Of a stretch of DNA of 64,000 bases, positions 16,175-24,354 are shown piece by piece. The translations under genes and the position numbers were made by a program. The notes beneath the pieces are model-generated. The model was not told where the DNA came from. It worked only from the letters and a program-made list of their open reading frames with translations, and did not search any database. This DNA is from Bacillota bacterium (GTDB taxonomy: Bacteria; Bacillota; Clostridia; Lachnospirales; Lachnospiraceae), in assembly GCA_023409535.1 (NCBI GenBank), contig JAEYGZ010000021.1:1-64000 (forward strand), given 5' to 3'. How positions within the stretch are numbered: the first letter of the stretch is position 1; every line of letters starts with the position of its first letter.

Positions 16175-17548
16175 TTACAGTAACTGCAATGTTTTCGCGA
16201 TATCCGGAAAATCATTTACCCAAATTACCTCTATTCCTATGCGGGAAAAGTGATTAGCTGCAACCGTAAGGTCTGTAGCCGTCATTGATCCCTTCGTAAG
16301 TACGGCAAAGTGCGTCTTATTCTCTTTCTTAGTCATCTCAAGCAATCTTCTGATATTAGGATCAGCTAAGCTGCATCCAACAAATAAGCATACGTTTTCC
16401 CGGAAAAATGACAGCTGGCTTGATATCTGCCAACTGTATGGCTGATTATAAAGCTCATTATAATTTTCTTCCGTCAAATAGATAGACCTTAAATACTTAG
16501 GATTCAAATAAGATTTTGCTTTCACATTCGGCATAAAACCGTGTACATGATAAATGCATAGCTTATCGTTAACGGAACAATCAGAATCGTAAAGCGTATT
16601 ATATGACACCCCTTGATCCTCTAAATACTTCTCCAAATACTCATCGAAATTATAGGTAAGGACGCGAAAGTGTTTTTTTGTTTCGCACTGCTTAATAATT
16701 CGCGCCAATTGATAGATTGAGAAGGAATTATCAATGGATTTTCGGCTATCATACAAACCACTGTGAATAGCCCAAAAATAGTCGTTATCTGTTTTGTATA
16801 ATTCCTTGCACAGTTGTGCAGTTATTATGCTGGAATTCCCTATCTTTTCACACAATACATCGCTATTATCAATGACGCCTTTTATTTCTAGTTCTTTTTC
16901 AAAATACTTCAGTATATCCTTCCAGCTTTTTGCCCCCGGATCAATTGAGACACCTGCACCAAGCACAAGTGCAAAGCAATCATTATATGTAATTATTTCT
17001 TTTAATATTTTTATGTTATTGTTGCTTTTTTCCAGAAAATTCTGCTGGGTAATATCAGGTATATAAGCCTTATCCGGTAATTTATACTTATTAATTGCAT
17101 TGCTATAGTCAATGGGATACTTTTCAATCCAGCCATCGACTACACCTTTGTCCCATAATTCAAATCGTATCCTCTGGGCTGATGTTACCGTATCGTTATT
17201 ATAAAACAACCGGCGGTCACAAATCGTATTTGTGACGATAACTACAGTTGCCTCCGTATACATCTTTTCATTCTTCATTCGATTCAGTACAGCCTTTTGA
17301 ACGCTGGCAGCTTTGGTTGAAAGAAGGTTGAATTTATATTCAAATATCACCAATCCATCTATCTGACCAAAACCCAGAGGTGCTATTGCATCAAATGACA
17401 CAGATCCGGGTGTTTCCGGAGATATATCCTGCGGCAATATTGCATCAAGCACAATTTCCTTCTTTTCTGAGGCTGCAATTTGCCGGAGAACAGAAGATAC
17501 GAATATTTCAAAAGATTGTGCCGTAAATTGAGACATTATTTCCTTCAT
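16175..17548 (-). CDS. Mrr-like nuclease-SIR2 fusion, probable anti-phage protein
   Basis: The 457-residue protein joins two domains. Residues 1-150 look like a restriction-endonuclease-like fold: FEIFVSSVLRQIA helix, then D64-x5-E70-Y-K72 as a PD-(D/E)XK site, then VVIVTNT and RFELWDKG strands typical of Mrr_cat. Residues 190-457 are SIR2-like: GAGVS (197-201), TYNFD (298-302), HVHG with likely catalytic His336, and VGCSLADPNIRRLL. SIR2 domains in bacterial immunity hydrolyse NAD+ after phage sensing. The start has GAAGGAG 7 bases upstream. It lies in AT-rich accessory DNA with three small membrane genes behind it. Defence role is inferred; the order nuclease then SIR2 is uncommon. Confidence 0.8.
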   Translation of the reverse strand: MKEIMSQFTAQSFEIFVSSVLRQIAASEKKEIVLDAILPQDISPETPGSVSFDAIAPLGFGQIDGLVIFEYKFNLLSTKAASVQKAVLNRMKNEKMYTEATVVIVTNTICDRRLFYNNDTVTSAQRIRFELWDKGVVDGWIEKYPIDYSNAINKYKLPDKAYIPDITQQNFLEKSNNNIKILKEIITYNDCFALVLGAGVSIDPGAKSWKDILKYFEKELEIKGVIDNSDVLCEKIGNSSIITAQLCKELYKTDNDYFWAIHSGLYDSRKSIDNSFSIYQLARIIKQCETKKHFRVLTYNFDEYLEKYLEDQGVSYNTLYDSDCSVNDKLCIYHVHGFMPNVKAKSYLNPKYLRSIYLTEENYNELYNQPYSWQISSQLSFFRENVCLFVGCSLADPNIRRLLEMTKKENKTHFAVLTKGSMTATDLTVAANHFSRIGIEVIWVNDFPDIAKTLQLL

Positions 17549-17890
17549 ATATGATCTCCTTCGCGTAACTGCCTCATGATCCTCCGATTTACCCATTCCA
17601 TATCATACCATTATAGACTATAAATCTCCAATTTACAAATAAATGATATTCAACCTTCTGCTTGATTTATGGTATATTCCAATTCATCATGTGTATAAGA
17701 AAAAATTTAGCTATAAAAAATGACATTTATTTTAATAAAAAATGTCGTTTCAGACTGTTGATAAATATGATTATTTTAGAAATAGCATTAAATATATGTA
17801 TATAAATAATCGCTGCTATATTTTTATACTTGGTTATGGTATTATTTAGTAAATCAGAATTTATTACACAGCAAGAAGGAATAATTAAAA
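17549..17890. other. Intergenic region with hairpin and dispersed repeat copy A
   Basis: An imperfect hairpin (about 17715-17750) with arms AAATGACATTT and AAATGTCGTTT lies upstream of the SIR2 gene. Positions 17779-17864 are a clear relative of 27678-27763. The region also has to contain the promoters of the SIR2 fusion (minus) and the MBL gene (plus), which are not certain by eye. Confidence 0.5.
17779..17864 (+). repeat. Dispersed ~86-bp repeat, copy A
   Basis: Shares AAATAGCATTAA, TGCTATATTTTTATACT, a TATGGTATTATTT/TGTGGTATCATTT block and the ending GAATTTAT with copy B at 27678-27763. Both copies lie directly upstream of plus-strand genes. Confidence 0.7.
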
Positions 17891-18613
17891 ATGGAAAACT
17901 GGTTTACACTTGATCAAATTGATACAGATACTCACATTATCAGCGAATATCGCCATTGGGAGGAAACGCACTGCTACCTGTTAGAAGGTAGAGAGCGGTG
18001 TTTGCTTATTGATACCGGGCTTGGCATCTGCAATATTTCCGAAGAAGTGAAAAAGCTGACGGACAGGCCGGTGGCTGCCGTGGCGACACATATTCACTGG
18101 GATCACATCGGCGGACACGAATACTACCCAGATTTCTACGCCCATGAGGAGGAATTAAACTGGCTGAATGGTGAATTTCCGCTGACGATGGATACTATCC
18201 GAGGTATGGTCATAGATCGCTGCGATTTGCCGAAAGATTATGATGTTAATACTTACAAGTTCTTTCAAGGAATACCGACGCAGGTGCTACACGATGGCGA
18301 TACCATTGATCTGGGTGGGCGCGTGATTACTGCATTGCATACGCCGGGCCACTCTCCGGGGCATCTATGCTTTTGGGAACCGCAACGCGGATATTTATTT
18401 ACCGGCGATCTTGTCTACAAGGACACTCTGTTTGCGTACTACCCTTCCACCGATCCGCAGGCATATCTTGTGTCGCTTGAAAAGATTGCGGTACTGCCCG
18501 TGAAAAAAGTATTTCCGGCTCACCACAGTCTGGACATTCAGCCGGAGATTCTGAGCCGTATGCGAGACGCTTTCTGCCAACTGAAAGTCGATGGCAATCT
18601 ACAATCATGGTAG
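17891..18613 (+). CDS. MBL-fold metallo-hydrolase
   Basis: A 240-residue metallo-beta-lactamase-fold enzyme with the metal motif THIHWDH (H67, H69, D71, H72), a further His in LHTPGHSPGH, and Asp in FTGDLVY. The C-terminal His is in PAHHS. It is the usual length for stand-alone cytoplasmic MBL hydrolases of the glyoxalase II/lactonase type. CAAGAAGGA lies upstream of ATG 17891. The substrate is unknown. Its upstream region carries copy A of the dispersed repeat. Confidence 0.9.
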   Translation: MENWFTLDQIDTDTHIISEYRHWEETHCYLLEGRERCLLIDTGLGICNISEEVKKLTDRPVAAVATHIHWDHIGGHEYYPDFYAHEEELNWLNGEFPLTMDTIRGMVIDRCDLPKDYDVNTYKFFQGIPTQVLHDGDTIDLGGRVITALHTPGHSPGHLCFWEPQRGYLFTGDLVYKDTLFAYYPSTDPQAYLVSLEKIAVLPVKKVFPAHHSLDIQPEILSRMRDAFCQLKVDGNLQSW

Positions 18614-18723
18614 CGGTACCTTTGATTACGGCGATTGGGCTGTTTGGCTGTGAAAATATAATCTACTTCCCATTATGTTTATAAACAGCTACTATGCAAT
18701 AGATAAGTAAGGAGGGTTTACGC

Positions 18724-19195
18724 ATGCTAAATGAAGCAATGAAGAATTATAACTTCAAACATCCCGAGGCTATATTAATACGTCATAATGAAAATATGAC
18801 ATATTTAGTAAAGGATGATAATCAGAGGTTTCTTCTTCGAATCCATAAAACAGTCGATGGCTTAGATCTTTCCGCATTTTACGGAAACATTCAGCGACAA
18901 ATACGTATAGATAGTGAAATTGAGCTACTAAACCTGTTGCAAACGTCTAGAAATCTAAAAACACAATATCCAATCAAGAATAAATACGATGAATATATCA
19001 CATATCTTGAAGATGGAGTTCCGGCAACATTACTTTCCTGGCTTGAAGGAGAGGATCTGCAAAAAACGGTTATTACGGTATACTGCATCACATCATAACC
19101 AAAAATTTCAGGACGAAAAATTTTTACAAGCACTTGATCGGTGGTGTGATACGATCTTGACTCCATTCATCATGAGTCTTAAGCAAACTGAGTAG
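18724..19195 (+). pseudogene. Broken aminoglycoside phosphotransferase-family gene
   Basis: ATG 18724 (GGAGGG site) starts an APH/choline-kinase-type protein: N-lobe with RFLLRIHK (ATP-binding Lys) and hinge TLLSWLEGEDL. It then loses frame after 124 residues at 19098. Another plus frame carries a C-terminal-like tail (ALDRWCDTILTPF...) ending at 19195. The catalytic HGDLHPGN-type loop is absent, so there is an internal deletion as well as a frameshift. A further coding-like stretch in a third frame (19192-19317, VVYELPIIKEDQ...) may be another remnant. Confidence 0.65.
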
Positions 19196-19255
19196 TTTAT
19201 GAGTTGCCCATTATAAAAGAAGATCAATTATACGAAACAGACAATCAGGAATTTG

Positions 19256-19456
19256 ATGGCGGGTTTATCTATGAAAACATCAAAATTGACAGTCATTGGT
19301 TTATTAATTTGTCTTAGTTCTCTTTATTTCATGAGTGATGTTTGGCTTGCAAATAAGGTACTTGAAGTTATACCGGCTATCTTAGTCGGAGTGTACGGAT
19401 TTCCAATTGGCGTAATTATAACTGTGATAGGTTTATTCAAAAAGGAAAAGAACTGA
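19256..19456 (+). CDS. Small two-helix membrane protein
   Basis: A 66-residue protein with two hydrophobic segments (LTVIGLLICLSSLYFM and IPAILVGVYGFPIGVIITVIGLF, given in part) and a Lys-rich end. The ribosome site is weak (AGGA before ATG 19256), and ATG 19271 is an alternative. No family recognised. It could be a genuine small membrane protein or residue of decayed DNA after the phosphotransferase relic. Confidence 0.45.
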   Translation: MAGLSMKTSKLTVIGLLICLSSLYFMSDVWLANKVLEVIPAILVGVYGFPIGVIITVIGLFKKEKN

Positions 19457-19506
19457 CAAATTAGAAGTTATAGTGTAGATTATTTATAATAGGAGGTATT
19501 AGCGTT

Positions 19507-19932
19507 ATGGATGATGAATTAAAAATCAAAATGTACTCATTTACGGTGGATTGCAAAGACCCGCATGAATTAGCAAAGTTTTATGCGGCGCTGCTTAAAT
19601 GGGAAATAATGTTGATCGATGAAGCCTGGGCATGTGTATACGCTCCAGGAACCAATCAGGGAACCTATCCTTGTATATTGTTTCAACAAAATCCTGAGTA
19701 TAAACCGCCTGTGTGGCCGGAAGAGCCTGAAGCGCAACAGCAAATGGCACATATGGATTTCGCCGTTAATGATTTAGAAAAAGCAGTTCAATATGCAATC
19801 CATTGTGGCGCAGCAATCGCAGATGAGCAATTTTCTGATAATTGGAGCGTTATGCTTGACCCCGCCGGACACCCTTTTTGCTTATGTCAAATGAAATCAA
19901 TTATCGAGAGTGCCCATTTTGCATTGTTATAG
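19507..19932 (+). CDS. VOC/glyoxalase-fold protein
   Basis: A 141-residue protein of the Glyoxalase_6 type: the opening strand YSFTVDCKDPHELAKFYAALL, the middle HMDFAVNDLEKAVQYAI and the ending MLDPAGHPFCLCQ are diagnostic of the paired beta-alpha-beta-beta-beta modules. Members bind metal or sequester small toxins. AGGAGG precedes the ATG. The function is unassigned; it is monocistronic and closed by the terminator at 19941. Confidence 0.88.
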   Translation: MDDELKIKMYSFTVDCKDPHELAKFYAALLKWEIMLIDEAWACVYAPGTNQGTYPCILFQQNPEYKPPVWPEEPEAQQQMAHMDFAVNDLEKAVQYAIHCGAAIADEQFSDNWSVMLDPAGHPFCLCQMKSIIESAHFALL

Positions 19933-19940
19933 AAAATCAC

Positions 19941-19968
19941 AAAAACAACAAAAGATTTAGTTGTTTTT
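19941..19968 (+). terminator. Intrinsic terminator after the VOC gene
   Basis: AAAAACAAC (19941-19949) and GTTGTTTTT (19960-19968) form the stem and supply the T run. Confidence 0.7.
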
Positions 19969-20023
19969 ATTTGCCGATTTGGTAAGATAAGTTATTCGTA
20001 TAAATGGAATATGGAGGTATAAA

Positions 20024-20350
20024 ATGAAAATCACGTTCTTGAGTGCAGAAATTGAAATAAGCGATTGGAATCATAAGTTAAAAATAGCTACTATTATCTT
20101 TGCAGCTATTACGGCAATTTCTTCTGCAATTCTGTTATTTACAAAAGTCGCAATACCAGGGTTAGCACCTATTGCATTCGGCTGTACAATGCTATTATTA
20201 GGTGTCAAATCCTTTAATGTCTATTTCAAAGGGCAGAAAAACAAATTATTTATGCTGACGGGGATCGTTCTTACGCTGATTTTTGCATGCGGATTGTATC
20301 TTGGGGTTAATCAGGTTATTACCGAATTGATAACAGCAATCGGATTATGA
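20024..20350 (+). CDS. Small three-helix membrane protein
   Basis: A 108-residue protein with a polar N-terminus (about 20 residues) and three hydrophobic segments (IATIIFAAITAISSAILLF, LAPIAFGCTMLLLGV, LFMLTGIVLTLIFACGLYLG). GGAGG precedes the ATG by 7 bases. It resembles small Firmicute membrane proteins of unknown function (DUF6609-like at best). It faces the MerR gene across a shared terminator. Confidence 0.65.
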   Translation: MKITFLSAEIEISDWNHKLKIATIIFAAITAISSAILLFTKVAIPGLAPIAFGCTMLLLGVKSFNVYFKGQKNKLFMLTGIVLTLIFACGLYLGVNQVITELITAIGL

Positions 20351-20419
20351 ACATGTTGAATGCTGCGTCTTCTTGCCAGAATACTCAGCCGGTAAATTCC
20401 AGTTTAAGAATTTAAAATA

Positions 20420-20456
20420 CGATAGTAGTACACCTCAAATGGTTGTACTACTATCG
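20420..20456. terminator. Bidirectional terminator
   Basis: CGATAGTAGTAC (20420-20431) and GTACTACTATCG (20445-20456) form a perfect 12-bp stem between convergent genes, followed by CATTTT. Confidence 0.75.
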
Positions 20457-20472
20457 CATTTTAATATCCGAA

Positions 20473-20730
20473 TCAATTATGGAGCAGCTTCTTAATTTCC
20501 GGAATACTGCATCCCTGTCTCTTCAGTTCCTGGATTTCATTAATCCTTGCAACCGTCTTATCCCTTGGAAATCTCCGTGTCAGCTTCTCCTCTTCCTGTT
20601 CAAAGGGCAGCATTCCCTCCTCTGTGTAGAACTTCAGGGTGCTGTACCGGCTTCCGGTAAGCCGGACCAATTCTCCGATGGAAACATATTCGGACGCTGC
20701 TATCTTCTCAAGGGAGCGCTGTCTTGACAT
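20473..20730 (-). CDS. MerR-type HTH protein (DNA-binding domain only)
   Basis: An 85-residue protein consisting of a MerR winged HTH (VSIGELVRLTGSRYSTLKFYTEEGM) and the second wing with RRF..ARINEIQELKRQG. It lacks the long dimer helix and ligand domain. It follows the GPP34-like gene by 15 bases and is likely translated from the same message. Together the pair is divergent from splB. Confidence 0.85.
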   Translation of the reverse strand: MSRQRSLEKIAASEYVSIGELVRLTGSRYSTLKFYTEEGMLPFEQEEEKLTRRFPRDKTVARINEIQELKRQGCSIPEIKKLLHN

Positions 20731-20745
20731 CTCTACGCCCTCCCT

Positions 20746-21735
20746 TTATATCTGATAGCGGCGAAGACGCATGCCATGAATCGGAATCTTTCCCATAATT
20801 GCATCGGCAACTGCTTCATATAAGACGTTATCTATCTTCAACAAAGGTACCACTCCCGCACGGAGCACGGTAACTTCATGACCGTAATTCTTCAGGCGCT
20901 TCAGCACGTCCTCCAGACGCTTCTCAGGGCTGGAAAACATGGCTTCCGTATCAATAAACACCGATTGGGAACGTTCAATTAACGGAAAGTCAAAATTCAA
21001 ACCCGTACCGACAGGCGTACTCATGATCTGTTTTTTAAAGGACAGAAAATTCTTTGCGGCAATCTCCGCCATATGATGGATACTAATCTCAAACAGCTTC
21101 TTAGCCAGCCCGTTGCTTTGATATTGTTCATTAAAACGGAGCAGAACGTCATCCAATTCTTTTTTTGAAAATATATCGTTTAGGCAAGCACTTTCCCGAA
21201 GAAGCCAAAGCTTCGCAATGTCTTCGTCCGTAAGCTTACCCCCTTCTAAAATTTCACTTCTGATTCCCTCCGTTTGCCGGCTGTATTCCAAACTATTGCT
21301 TCTATATTCCCTCATGGTGATATCCGCTGTTACATACAATAAATCACACCCTAAAAGATTCGGAATTTCCTCCAATAGATGAATTCCTTTTAAAGAACTT
21401 GTTATTGCCTGCTCTACTTTTTTTAAGCTTCTGCTGGGAAGCGCCGAAGCTTTCGTAAGCCACCAGGCAAAGGTCCCCTCCAGGCTGTCCTTCTTCTTAA
21501 ATAGATGCTTCAATACCTCTTCCTGATAAAGAAGCAGATCCGTCTGTCCAAATACCTCTCTGTTAAGAATTAGCTGCTCTTCCTTCTCTGTAAAACGTCC
21601 CTCCAAATAAAGCTCCAATATGGCAGCTGCCGAGATACAGCGAAGCGCCATCTTTTTTGCCGTTGACATATGCAGACTATCCAACGAATTGAGGGATATA
21701 ATTGCAAAACCCTGAGCTAATGTTAAATCCTCCAT
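20746..21735 (-). CDS. GPP34/GOLPH3-like protein
   Basis: The 329-residue protein begins LTLAQGFAIISLNSLDS...AAAILELYLEGRFT, which matches the opening helices of the GPP34 (GOLPH3-type) fold, where a catalogue of 'LAAALLAELALRGRI'-like helices is typical. The C-terminal half carries FIDTEAMFSSPEKRLEDVLKRL and is unfamiliar. GPP34 proteins bind membrane phospholipids or act as regulators in bacteria. No signal peptide or membrane helix is seen. It heads a two-gene operon with the MerR protein. The fold call is tentative. Confidence 0.5.
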   Translation of the reverse strand: MEDLTLAQGFAIISLNSLDSLHMSTAKKMALRCISAAAILELYLEGRFTEKEEQLILNREVFGQTDLLLYQEEVLKHLFKKKDSLEGTFAWWLTKASALPSRSLKKVEQAITSSLKGIHLLEEIPNLLGCDLLYVTADITMREYRSNSLEYSRQTEGIRSEILEGGKLTDEDIAKLWLLRESACLNDIFSKKELDDVLLRFNEQYQSNGLAKKLFEISIHHMAEIAAKNFLSFKKQIMSTPVGTGLNFDFPLIERSQSVFIDTEAMFSSPEKRLEDVLKRLKNYGHEVTVLRAGVVPLLKIDNVLYEAVADAIMGKIPIHGMRLRRYQI

Positions 21736-22096
21736 ATCTATGCATCCTCCTGTAATAAATATGCTTATTTGTAATCTTACTGCCTCTTAATTCTTAATCA
21801 TATATTACTTATTACATATCACTTACTACTTACGATTTAAAAATATCATATTATCCGAAATTTGTAAAGAGTCTTTTTTATTTTTTCTGATTTTCCCCTG
21901 TTTATTTTAAAGTTTGGCAACCACAACGCTGTTACATAATAATTATTTTGTTCAACAACCTTTCAATAAAATTTTATTTTTTGCCATATTTTACATTTAT
22001 AACCTATCCGGAGAGGTGAAATGATGAATACCATCCAAAGACGTTACGAATAATAAATCGATGGCTTAAGAAGATTTATGAAAAAGAGGCGAGCAT
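21736..22096. other. 361-base divergent promoter region of the MerR pair and splB
   Basis: AT-rich. It has direct near-repeats of TTACTTATTAC/TCACTTACTAC about 21805-21832. A ribosome site GGAGAGG at 22011 leads into a 10-residue frame (MMNTIQRRYE, 22021-22053) that ends before splB and may be a leader peptide or nothing. Confidence 0.4.
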
Positions 22097-23125
22097 ATGT
22101 TTATACCCAAAAGAATTATATTTGAAAAAAATGCGCAAAACTACCCCATTGGTTCCCATATTTATCAAAGCTTCCGAACCCGGAATGACATCGAAATAAT
22201 TGAATTAAATAATAATAAAATAAAAGATACTATCCCCGGTAATACTCCGAAGGATTTTCATCAGGAGGGCAAAAACACCTTAGTGGTGGGAATAAAGACC
22301 GGATTAAAATTTCAGTCCTGCAAACCCTCGGCTCATTACCAGCTCCCGCTGCTATCCGGCTGTATCGGTCAATGCCAGTACTGCTATCTGAATACCAACC
22401 TGGGGGATAAGCCCTATATGAGAGTCAATGTAAATGTAGATGATATCTTAAATCAGGCAGATAATTACATTCAGGAAAGGCTTCCTGAGATAACCATCTT
22501 TGAAGGCTCTGCTACCTCGGACCCGGTACCGGTAGAGCCTTATTCCAGTTTATTAAAAATAGCCATTGAACATTTTAGTAAATCGCCCAGCGGCCGCTTT
22601 CGATTTGTTACAAAATTCACTGATGTGGATACCCTTTTAGACTTGGATCATCAGGGGCATACCGAGATTCGCTTTACCCTTAATACAAATAAGGTAATTC
22701 AGGATTATGAAAGACGTACACCCTCTCCGGAAAAAAGAATTGAAGCTGCAAGAAAAGTAATTGCAGCCGGTTATCCCACCGGTTTCATAATCGCTCCTGT
22801 TTTTCTTTATGAGAATTGGAAAGAAGATTATAAAAATCTGCTGCTTCAATTAAATGATAAGCTTCCGGAGCAGCTTGCCCACCCTTTAACCTTTGAGATC
22901 ATCTCTCACCGGTACACTCCCAAAGCAAAGCAGGTAATCTCTGAACTATATCCTGAGAATCAGCTTCCAATGCAGGAGGAAGAACGAAGCTATAAGTTTG
23001 GTCAATTCGGTTACGGAAAATATGTTTACCCGAAAGAGTCTCTGGAGGAGATAAAAACCCTGTTTCAGAGTGAAATAACAGATATATTTAAAAACAGGGA
23101 AGTTGAAATTAAATATATTATATGA
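22097..23125 (+). CDS. splB: Spore photoproduct lyase, clostridial type
   Basis: A 342-residue radical-SAM enzyme that repairs the thymine dimer (spore photoproduct) on germination. The cluster motif is C89-x3-C93-x2-C96 (CIGQCQYC). The expected length and the opening FIPKRIIFEKNAQNYPIG are diagnostic. At the place where Bacillus enzymes have the H-donor Cys141 (FEAACVSD), this one reads FEGSATSD, without Cys. Instead Cys75 (KFQSCKPSAHY) fits the alternative cysteine described for Clostridium acetobutylicum. GAGGCGAG precedes the start. Its presence marks a spore-former. It lies alone and divergent from the MerR/GPP34-like pair. Confidence 0.93.
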   Translation: MFIPKRIIFEKNAQNYPIGSHIYQSFRTRNDIEIIELNNNKIKDTIPGNTPKDFHQEGKNTLVVGIKTGLKFQSCKPSAHYQLPLLSGCIGQCQYCYLNTNLGDKPYMRVNVNVDDILNQADNYIQERLPEITIFEGSATSDPVPVEPYSSLLKIAIEHFSKSPSGRFRFVTKFTDVDTLLDLDHQGHTEIRFTLNTNKVIQDYERRTPSPEKRIEAARKVIAAGYPTGFIIAPVFLYENWKEDYKNLLLQLNDKLPEQLAHPLTFEIISHRYTPKAKQVISELYPENQLPMQEEERSYKFGQFGYGKYVYPKESLEEIKTLFQSEITDIFKNREVEIKYII

Positions 23126-23222
23126 TTGTTACACCGTTTATTCTTACTATTCATATATTGCCGCATTAAATATAATTCTACACTTAAGCTTTACACCATA
23201 ATAACAGGAAGTTCTTCATTAT

Positions 23223-23260
23223 AAAAAACGACATTTGTTAGTAAAGCAAATGTCGTTTTT
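23223..23260. terminator. Bidirectional terminator after splB
   Basis: AAAAAACGACATTTG (23223-23237) pairs with CAAATGTCGTTTTT (23247-23260). The same AACGACA stem base recurs in the hairpins at 6471 and 17715. Confidence 0.8.
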
Positions 23261-23371
23261 AGGATATGGCCAGACTTTAATCAGGCAGGATTTCCACCTG
23301 TTCGGTTAATTGCCCTTCCCTGGGTGCACAACTGGAGTTTGACCTATCCCAATTATACTCATTAACCTCGC

Positions 23372-23848
23372 TTAAAGCTCGTACATCACGGATTGATAAT
23401 TTTTCACATAGCAGCGGAAATTTGTTCTGCCACGCTGAATAACCTTATGTCCCTCTTCCTCTAACTTTATCTTCTGAGCCAAAACACCTCCTGGATACTT
23501 TTCGTTAAGCTCTCCATTTGCTTTCAATGTTCTCCAATAAGGCGTCTTATCATTATCACGCTGCTCGCTTGCCCATGCAGAGATAGAGACAAATATTCCG
23601 GCTGTAATAGGGTCTGTAAAGCTTGCATTATTGATTTTCGCAAAAAATTCTCTTATTGCTCCAACTGTGATAATCTTACCTTCAGGAACTTGTTTCATGA
23701 TTTTATCGTACTCAATAGGCGGCGCAAAAAACATTCTGCTCCCACCATACTTTTTAATACTCGCCTCATCCGTTATGGTTTGGATTTTCGGCATGTCTTT
23801 ACTATTTTGCAGCATAGCATTGAAATCTTTATTTTGTTCATTTGCCAT
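23372..23848 (-). CDS. MGMT-family alkyltransferase-like DNA-binding protein
   Basis: The 158-residue protein matches the DNA-binding half of O6-alkylguanine methyltransferase: PEGKIITVGAIREFFAK, FTDPITAGIFVSISAWASEQ and TPYWRTLKANGELN. No PCHR active-site cysteine is present. Such proteins mark alkylated bases for nucleotide excision repair rather than reversing damage themselves. ATG 23848 has GGGGTG upstream and is preferred to the GTG nine bases earlier. It is monocistronic, near splB, both being DNA-repair genes. Confidence 0.85.
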   Translation of the reverse strand: MANEQNKDFNAMLQNSKDMPKIQTITDEASIKKYGGSRMFFAPPIEYDKIMKQVPEGKIITVGAIREFFAKINNASFTDPITAGIFVSISAWASEQRDNDKTPYWRTLKANGELNEKYPGGVLAQKIKLEEEGHKVIQRGRTNFRCYVKNYQSVMYEL

Positions 23849-23949
23849 ATGGAACACCCCGCTTTCACTATATATGATAGCACTCTCTGCTTTTATTGCA
23901 ATGAGACGGTTTTAGCATTTTGACTTCGGATTATGCTCATAGCAGGGAC

Positions 23950-24279
23950 TCACTCTATATGTTTTAAGTCTTCCTTGTCAACGCTTCCGGAAACTCCCGA
24001 AGCCTTAATCTGCCTGTTTTTAACTGTGTAAATATACGTTGCATCCGGTTCGTCAGCATATCGAACCTGTATGGTCCATTCATTATACGATAAGATAATA
24101 TTTAAAAAGGAATGATTAACCTCAATACTTCGGATTTCCTCTGTAGTATAGCCTTTATCCTCAAGATGTGCCCACATAAGCTTTTCTGTATTCCTGGTTC
24201 CTATAAAAATATAAACGAAACCAGCTAACACGATAACAGTCAAAATACAAACAGCTATGAGAACTCCTTTTCTTTTCAT
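23950..24279 (-). CDS. DUF3139 membrane-anchored protein
   Basis: The 109-residue product has one N-terminal membrane helix (VLIAVCILTVIVLAGFVYIF) and a small external domain with HLEDKGYTTEEIRSIEV and RYADEPDATYIYTV, the pattern of DUF3139. The family has no known function. GGAGG precedes the ATG. The gene lies 75 bases downstream of the DUF2812 gene on the same strand and could be on its transcript. Confidence 0.75.
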   Translation of the reverse strand: MKRKGVLIAVCILTVIVLAGFVYIFIGTRNTEKLMWAHLEDKGYTTEEIRSIEVNHSFLNIILSYNEWTIQVRYADEPDATYIYTVKNRQIKASGVSGSVDKEDLKHIE

Positions 24280-24354
24280 TTCATCAACCTCCTATTATAT
24301 AATACTCCATGGGTGTAAGCAGCAAACGCAGTTAACCGTTGACTGCCTGCATAT

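Noticed and set aside
23280..23370. Minus-strand stretch reading NEYNWDRSNSSCAPREG... after the MGMT-like gene
   Set aside because: Possibly a C-terminal remnant, but it is under 35 codons, lacks a start and matches no family I can name.
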